From: JBMOMT01 sp049324835
Lineage (GTDB): Bacteria > Chloroflexota > Anaerolineae > CAYNKW01
Direction: 5' to 3'
NCBI GenBank assembly: GCA_049324835.1
Contig: JBMOMT010000003.1
Location: forward strand, 109,815-173,814
DNA: 64,000 nucleotides
A program made the position numbers and the translations under genes. Below the pieces are notes generated by a model that ran no database searches, was not told where the DNA came from, and worked only from the letters and a program-made list of their open reading frames with translations. Below, in pieces: positions 59,774 through 64,000 of this stretch (positions are counted from its first letter, which is position 1; every line of letters starts with the position of its first letter).

Positions 59774-60694
59774 TCATTTGACCAGCGTCTCGCCCAAAAA
59801 GTACACGCTGAAATTGCCGCTGAAACCGAACGGCTGCCCGCCGCTGTGGCGCGTGCCCGACGTGCGCCCGCCCAGCGACAAATCATAGATGCCGGGGTCT
59901 TCGGCCGGCACGTTGACCGTCGTGCGGGCGACGCAGCTCAGGTCGTCGTAGAAACTCACGTCCCAGTGGGGCGCCAGGCTGCGCCAGTCGGGGTGACGCA
60001 GCTTCAGGCCGGGGTACTTGAGCGCCAGTTCCTCGGTGATCCACTCGCGAGAGCTTGGCGTCAGCACCGCCCACAGGCTGATGCTGGACGTGTCGATCGG
60101 GTCGGGCAGCCAGGCCTCGTGCCAGGCGCAGCCGTATTTCGGCACGTCGTACCACTTCCAGTCGGCCCAGCCCTGGTCACACGGGTTGGGGTTGACGTTC
60201 GGGCAGCCGAACTCACCGTTGTAACACTCGGCGTCGCCGGTGGGCGTGGCCGGATTGTCACAGCCGCATTTGTGTTCGGCGCCGACCACCTCCCACTCCT
60301 GCCATTCGTAGTGGACGGGGTAAGATGTGATCTGCACGTTGACGTCCACGCCGCGCTGCTGCGGGTCCTGAGCGATGACCACCGGGTAGGGTGGCTCGAC
60401 CCACACCTTGACAGCGGGTGGGGTGGTCGTCGTCCGGGTGGCCGGGCATTGCTGGTTAGGGTTGCTGGACGTGGGTGTCGGCTCCGGTCTGGGGGTGGGT
60501 GTGGGGCGGGTCTCCCCGTAGGGCAGGTGACGGGCCACGCTGCCCGGCACAAGCTCTCCGGCGCCATCCGTCAAGAGGCTGGTGGAGCCCAGGCCCGCCC
60601 TGAGTCCCTCGACAAGCTCGGGACAGGCTCTGGCGAAGGGGTGGGGGGAAAGCTCCGTAGGAGCAAGGGGGGCCAAAAGCACAGCGCCGCCCAC
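59774..60694 (-). CDS. Rhs-derived fragment with Cys-rich C-terminal domain
   Basis: 306 aa from a GTG, but the N-terminus reads through a dispersed repeat (ACPELVEGLRAG). It then shows a YD/Rhs strand (GLGSTSLLTDGAGE, LPYGETR), a Pro/Thr-rich linker (TPTPRPEPTP), and about 210 residues with many Cys and Trp (CGCDNPATPTGDAECYN; WADWKWYDVPKYGCAW). The terminal part ends in a beta-like GFSGNFSVYFLGE. It is an orphan Rhs tip, probably not secreted on its own; the C-terminal domain is unrecognised. It lies at the left end of the Rhs tip array, 30 nt after the preceding putative immunity gene. Confidence 0.55.
   Translation of the reverse strand: MGGAVLLAPLAPTELSPHPFARACPELVEGLRAGLGSTSLLTDGAGELVPGSVARHLPYGETRPTPTPRPEPTPTSSNPNQQCPATRTTTTPPAVKVWVEPPYPVVIAQDPQQRGVDVNVQITSYPVHYEWQEWEVVGAEHKCGCDNPATPTGDAECYNGEFGCPNVNPNPCDQGWADWKWYDVPKYGCAWHEAWLPDPIDTSSISLWAVLTPSSREWITEELALKYPGLKLRHPDWRSLAPHWDVSFYDDLSCVARTTVNVPAEDPGIYDLSLGGRTSGTRHSGGQPFGFSGNFSVYFLGETLVK
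60598..60641. repeat. Dispersed CTCGACAAGCTCGGGACAGG-type repeat
   Basis: Read in frame at the start of the Rhs fragment; same family as 62020-62070 and 63560-63614. Confidence 0.7.
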
Positions 60695-60720
60695 TGAATC
60701 GTGAGCGGCGCTGGAGAAGC
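60690..60720. repeat. Module hairpin 1 of the Rhs array
   Basis: AGCGCCGC / GCGGCGCT stem, repeated with small changes at about 62325-62356 and 63915-63950. In each case it lies after a putative immunity gene and before the next Rhs core, so it marks module boundaries and may terminate transcription. Confidence 0.65.
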
Positions 60721-60724
60721 AATT

Positions 60725-61252
60725 TCACGACTGCCCGTGTTGCTGCCGCCAGGCTTCCCTATCAGCCTGGCCTAGTTCAGGGGGGAAGCCTTGTTGCTCG
60801 GCAATGCCTGCAGCCCACATCTTGACGTCCCCCAGCGTGCACATTTGCTGCGCCCACCCGCCAGGATCATTGCCTGCCGCCGGCAAGAGGACGATGTGGG
60901 TGAAATCGCGGCCGTAGGTGTCCTCCAGGTACACCAGCCAGCGTGGTTTCAGCCAGCGAGGACTCAAGACGCCGAGTATGATGCTCACCAGAAAGGATGG
61001 AAACACAATGTATCCCCAAAGCGCCCGCCGCATCTCCACAGTGAGTACCAAGTCGAGCAACGACAAGCCAAGCAACAAGAGGGAAATGCCTGCGGGGATC
61101 AACGCATTCTTATATGCTTGTGGCGCTATCACGGGCAGCCTGTTTGGGGTAACATAGAGCCGCTTGTAGCCCCCGCTTCGAACGTATATGCCCAAGACAA
61201 TCAGTGATGCTCCCACGATAATCAACATTGATATAACACCAGTATCTGACAT
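60725..61252 (-). CDS. Membrane protein, putative immunity factor A
   Basis: 175 aa. Three to four hydrophobic helices in the first 100 residues (VISMLIIVGASLIVLGIYV, ISLLLLGLSLLDLVL, YIVFPSFLVSIILGVL), then a soluble helical tail ending in RQQHGQS. It follows the Rhs tip gene after 2 nt. Its layout, with helices then a charged tail ending R-x-x-H/Q, parallels the protein at 62373. This gene order of tip then small membrane protein is the usual one for toxin/immunity pairs, but no family is known to me. Confidence 0.6.
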   Translation of the reverse strand: MSDTGVISMLIIVGASLIVLGIYVRSGGYKRLYVTPNRLPVIAPQAYKNALIPAGISLLLLGLSLLDLVLTVEMRRALWGYIVFPSFLVSIILGVLSPRWLKPRWLVYLEDTYGRDFTHIVLLPAAGNDPGGWAQQMCTLGDVKMWAAGIAEQQGFPPELGQADREAWRQQHGQS

Positions 61253-61254
61253 CT

Positions 61255-62262
61255 CTAACCACCCCCGTCGAGCGGTCGAAGTCTACGCTCCCCAAGTAAG
61301 CCTCCGCCCTCATAAATAATTGGCGTGACCCAATTCTGCCAGATCAACTCCACCCCTGCAGCTACCCCAAAACTTGCCCACGGTCCCGCCGGTAATGCTA
61401 GAATTCCAGCCACCCCGGACACAAAACCTCCAGCGCCCGCTACCGCTAGTCGCCAGTTCATTTGCACCGGAGTCAAGTATGGATCATCTTTGTCAAACCA
61501 CCACTGGACTGCCACATCGGCGATCACCGATGCCCCCACTTCCAACCCAATGCCCGCCAGACTCCACTTGGGCACCTGCTTCAACTGTGAGTACCATTGC
61601 AGGACGTGCAACTCAGATGGGATGTGTGTCCCAGCCTGTATCCAACCGTGGGCTATCAACTCGTCGTAGCTACTGCCCAGCCCTAGCTTGATGAGGAGCG
61701 CCCGCCCGCCATAGCCCAGCCGCTCGCGGAAGGTAGGCCCACAGCCCAACGCCATGCGCCAATACAGCCCCGCATCCGCTTTCGTTATCGACCTGATCGT
61801 CAGATGGCTCAACAAGGCCCGGTTGAACGCCTGCCGTTCTCCTTGCAGCACGATGTATTGCAGGCCGGTGGGTCGCAGCCCCCGCCGGAAGGCCGCGGTG
61901 ATGCCGAGCTTGGACCCGACTCTCTTGACTAGTTCCTCGATGGGTTCCTCATGGGTTTTCTCTACTGCATACTCGGCCCACCACGGCAGAGCACCACCCA
62001 TTGCCTGCCCCACCACCGACCCTTCGACCCTTCGACCCTTCGACAGGCTCAGGGCAGGGCTCAGGGCAGGCCCCGGCGGGGCAGCATACCGATTGAGACT
62101 CTGCGGCAGCAGCGGCGCGCCGCCGACCGGGTCCGGCTGCAAGCGTTGGCCGAGCTGTGGGTCGTAATACCTGCCTGCCCCATGATACACCAACCCCGTG
62201 GCGGCGTCAAACGGGCGGCCTTCGTAGAGGCGGTCGGTGAGGGTGGGGGAATGGTGTTGCCG
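61255..62262 (-). CDS. Rhs core fragment with variable C-terminal tip, copy B
   Basis: From an Rhs strand (TLTDRLYEGRPFDAATG) through the core motif RYYDPQLGQRLQPDPVGG, then a dispersed-repeat-derived peptide (LSPALSLSKGRRVEG), to a variable tip of about 220 residues. An ATG at 62193 could start translation, and earlier codons are also in frame to about 62262. The tip has two hydrophobic segments (AGAGGFVSGVAGILALPAGP) that suggest membrane insertion or pore formation; no nuclease motif is visible. A putative immunity gene begins 2 nt later. No signal or full Rhs shell is attached, so delivery would need recombination with an Rhs gene outside the window. Confidence 0.65.
   Translation of the reverse strand, partial: RQHHSPTLTDRLYEGRPFDAATGLVYHGAGRYYDPQLGQRLQPDPVGGAPLLPQSLNRYAAPPGPALSPALSLSKGRRVEGSVVGQAMGGALPWWAEYAVEKTHEEPIEELVKRVGSKLGITAAFRRGLRPTGLQYIVLQGERQAFNRALLSHLTIRSITKADAGLYWRMALGCGPTFRERLGYGGRALLIKLGLGSSYDELIAHGWIQAGTHIPSELHVLQWYSQLKQVPKWSLAGIGLEVGASVIADVAVQWWFDKDDPYLTPVQMNWRLAVAGAGGFVSGVAGILALPAGPWASFGVAAGVELIWQNWVTPIIYEGGGLLGERRLRPLDGGG
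62020..62070. repeat. Dispersed repeat with (GACCCTTC)3 and CTCAGGGCAGG units
   Basis: Sits in the Rhs core-to-tip junction of copy B. The identical arrangement is at 63560-63614 in copy A, so the insertion predates duplication of the module. Confidence 0.75.
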
Positions 62263-62284
62263 ATGATACCGCCGCAGGCAGGCA

Positions 62285-62317
62285 AGACCTGTCGGGTTTT
62301 GGAAACCCGACAGGTCT
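62285..62317. repeat. Palindrome AGACCTGTCGGGTTT, copy B
   Basis: Near-perfect 33-nt inverted repeat with arms AGACCTGTCGGGTTT; recurs at 63876-63908 at the same place in copy A, just upstream of the Rhs fragment. Confidence 0.75.
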
Positions 62318-62372
62318 GAAGAAAAGCACAGCGCTGCCCATGATATAGTGAGCGGCGCTATTGTAACACTGG

Positions 62373-62828
62373 CTACGGGATGAGTCCATGCTTACGTCGG
62401 ACTTCCTCAACCCATTGTTCCAGCCTCCTTTGTGTCCATACTCGTCTTTGCCATTCTAGCCTGCCCATCTTTCGCCCCTCCTGAATAAGAAGGGGAATGA
62501 TGTGTTCATGTTCCCTTTCCAGCCATTTGACCCATCTGGGCACCAAGAAGCTAGGTCTTAACACGACCAGGAGACCGCCACCTAGCACCACAGCGATTGC
62601 TACTCCCAGAACATTCCTTCGGGCTTCCATCGAAGGAAACAATGATCCCCAGGCAATCAAGAGCAAACCCAAGCCTACTGGCACTCCCAAATAGGCCCCA
62701 AAGGGGGAAACATTCCCAGGGATATGTTCTGCAAGGAACCAGTATTTCCAGATACCTGCATGGAAAAGCACGCCTAGTACGAGAATTGTCAAACCAATTA
62801 TACTCATGACAACCGCAAAACTACCCAT
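62373..62828 (-). CDS. Membrane protein, putative immunity factor B
   Basis: 151 aa. Helices at 1-30 (VVMSIIGLTILVLGVLF), 45-65 (GVPVGLGLLLIAWG) and 75-95 (LGVAIAVVLGGGLLVVL), then a basic soluble tail ending RRKHGLIP. It begins 20 nt after the stop of the Rhs tip copy A. Its design is the same as the 175-aa protein at 60725 although the sequence has diverged, as expected for immunity proteins of polymorphic toxins. Function inferred from context only. Confidence 0.6.
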   Translation of the reverse strand: MGSFAVVMSIIGLTILVLGVLFHAGIWKYWFLAEHIPGNVSPFGAYLGVPVGLGLLLIAWGSLFPSMEARRNVLGVAIAVVLGGGLLVVLRPSFLVPRWVKWLEREHEHIIPLLIQEGRKMGRLEWQRRVWTQRRLEQWVEEVRRKHGLIP

Positions 62829-63559
62829 ATGTCTTTTCTCTTAACTTCCTATTGGAGAGGCCTCAATTTTCGCTGCCCCTCAAGTCCATACTGCTGATGA
62901 ATCTCAGGGGCTATCCATGCATCCCAAATCATGCTGGCACCAATACCTACTACAAATCCAACCCATCCAGGACCAGGCACCACGAGCGCCACCACGAAGC
63001 TGCCCGCAGACCCTATGGCAGCAATGCCCATCCGCCAGTTCTTCTGCGTCGGCGTCAGATATGGATTGCCCTTATCCAGCCACCACTGCACACCCACATC
63101 GATTCCCACGCCAATGCCCCAATCTAGAACGTGCTTGCCCCACGAGTGAGCCAGCCGACCCGCCAGCCGACCTCCGGGTAGCTTGTACATTCGCCGGAAC
63201 TGATAGCCTACGACCTCGTCAACTTCCACGAATCCCGAGTTGAGCCACACTGCTTCATCGACCAAACCCCTACCCAGACGGGAGAGTCTGGCTCTGAGTC
63301 CGCGTGGCACAAAGCGTTCGGCTATCAAACCGACCACTGTTACGTCATAGATGGCCTTGTCCACTGCCTCGCTGAGTGGAACTCGCTTCAACCGCTTGCC
63401 CCAAAGGGCCGTCTTTTCCAGGTGGAACGCTGCGCGGTGGTAAGCGGCCAACCCCTTCTCGACCGATTCGGCCAGCAGGTAGCTGCTGATTCCTGTGCCC
63501 AGGTTGGAAGCAAGCGGACTATCCAGGACATTCCAACTGTCTTCCGCCTGCCCCACCAC

Positions 63560-63614
63560 CGACCCTTCGACCCTTCGACCCTTCGACAGGCTCAGGGCAG
63601 GGCTCAGGGCAGGC
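63560..63614. repeat. Dispersed repeat with (GACCCTTC)3 and CTCAGGGCAGG units, copy A
   Basis: Same unit and position as 62020-62070. Confidence 0.75.
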
Positions 63615-63707
63615 CCCGGCGGGGCAGCATACCGATTGAGACTCTGCGGCAGCAGCGGCGCGCCACCGACCGGGTCCGGCTGCAAGCGTAGACCGAGTTG
63701 CGGATCA

Positions 63708-63753
63708 CCTGTCCTGAGCCACGCCCTGAGCGGAGTCGAAGGGCTGCCGAAGG
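63708..63753. repeat. 46-bp dispersed-repeat insertion in Rhs copy A
   Basis: On the minus strand CCTTCGGCAGCCCTTCGACT... to ...GGCTCAGGACAGG. Precise removal joins TATTA to TGATCCGCAACTCGG, giving Y-Y-D-P-Q-L-G, exactly as in sister copy B. So it is a later insertion; 46 bp shifts the frame. Confidence 0.8.
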
Positions 63754-63875
63754 ATAATACTTGCCCGCCCCATGATACACCAGCTCGGTGGCGGCGTCAA
63801 ACGGGCGGCCTTCGTAGAGACGGCTCGTGAGGGTGAGGGGGATTGTGTTGCTGATGACGCCGCCGCAGGCAGGCA

Positions 63876-63908
63876 AGACCTGTCGGGTTTCGAAAACCCG
63901 ACAGGTCT
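63876..63908. repeat. Palindrome AGACCTGTCGGGTTT, copy A
   Basis: Second copy of the 33-nt palindrome, ending at the first codon of the Rhs fragment frame. Confidence 0.75.
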
Positions 63909-63914
63909 GAAGAA

Positions 63915-63950
63915 AGCACAGCGCCGCCCACCGAATCGCGGGCGGCGCTG
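63915..63950. repeat. Module hairpin 3 of the Rhs array
   Basis: AGCGCCGCCC / GGGCGGCGCT stem, the best-paired of the three module hairpins; on the minus strand followed by TGTGCTTTCTT. Confidence 0.65.
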
Positions 63951-63962
63951 CAGTGACACCTG

Positions 63963-64000
63963 CTACCGAGGCAGATCTTGCTTGCGCCGTGGTTCACCTG
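63963..64000 (-). CDS. C-terminus of a further putative immunity protein
   Basis: Only the last 12 codons are in the window: GEPRRKQDLPR and stop. The R-R-K-x-x-L/x-P ending parallels that of the protein at 62373 (RRKHGLIP), and the module hairpin follows as it does there. So the array continues beyond the right edge. Confidence 0.45.
   Translation of the reverse strand, partial: GEPRRKQDLPR

Larger units (their letters stand above)
62849..63876 (-). pseudogene. Rhs core fragment with C-terminal tip, copy A, frameshifted
   Basis: The Rhs strand TIPLTLTSRLYEGRPFDAAT and VYHGAGKYY occurs at 63840-63755, then a 46-bp repeat interrupts the Y-Y-D codons. The frame after it (LQPDPVGG and the tip) continues in a different frame to 62849. 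The tip from about 63685 is open (278 codons) and has the same layout as copy B (AVQWWFD and YLTPTQKNWRMG segments correspond; hydrophobic AAIGSAGSFVVALVVPGPG). Without the insert the reading frame would be continuous with the core. Whether an internal start allows tip synthesis is unknown. Confidence 0.7.

Overview
The window looks like a chromosomal segment of a GC-rich bacterium, most likely Chloroflexota (Anaerolineae/Caldilineae-like). I infer this from the family-5 solute-binding lipoprotein with a long V/E/K-rich linker after the lipid anchor, the multi-GAF histidine kinases, TrpB2, the DnaE2/ImuB remnants, and short dispersed repeats that read in frame through genes. No rRNA is present, so the taxonomy is inference.

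Layout: 1-10.9 kb is ordinary core genome. It holds a peptide ABC transporter permease start and binding protein, a CvpA-like protein, a sensor kinase, trpB2, an ATPase, trpS with a T-box leader, and tRNA-Pro(CGG) on a divergent promoter. 11.0-15.8 kb is an integration scar. It holds a broken MNT/HEPN pair, a radical SAM/SPASM gene with an N-terminal PqqD-like segment, truncated pieces of a pRiA4b-type gene, an Rhs gene and an HTH gene, the 3' half of a tRNA-Lys(CTT), and a tyrosine recombinase. 15.8-42.5 kb is a defence island transcribed leftwards: brxE-brxA-brxB, a four-helix-bundle protein, a split PglX with an AlbA/Schlafen-type ATPase gene between its halves, an OLD/Toprim-like ATPase, brxC, a HEPN protein, a second split PglX, an AbiE toxin-antitoxin pair with its own promoter, pglZ, brxL and an Hfq-like Sm protein. 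It mixes the BREX type 6 marker (BrxE) with the type 1 marker (BrxL). A second tyrosine recombinase lies at 43.0-44.0 kb, followed by eroded ImuB/DUF6504/DnaE2 mutasome genes.

45.8-57.2 kb is the part I find most novel: paralogous STAND-like P-loop ATPases. Four of them form one leftward operon with a promoter at 55.7 kb and a terminator at 46.5 kb. They share the ATPase platform but carry different outputs: a membrane/GAF sensor module, a CHAT caspase-like protease, an OmpR-type winged helix, and a class III nucleotide cyclase. Two ATPase-only paralogues flank the operon, and upstream lie an effector-associated-domain pseudogene with an in-frame stop, a 359-residue protein of unknown function and an orphan Cas6. 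The regions upstream of the BREX operon and of the Cas6 operon contain related structured leaders.

59.8-64.0 kb is a tandem array of Rhs C-terminal tips. At least two of them are each followed by a small membrane protein that may be an immunity factor. The array runs off the right edge. One copy has been frameshifted by a 46-bp dispersed repeat that its sister copy lacks.
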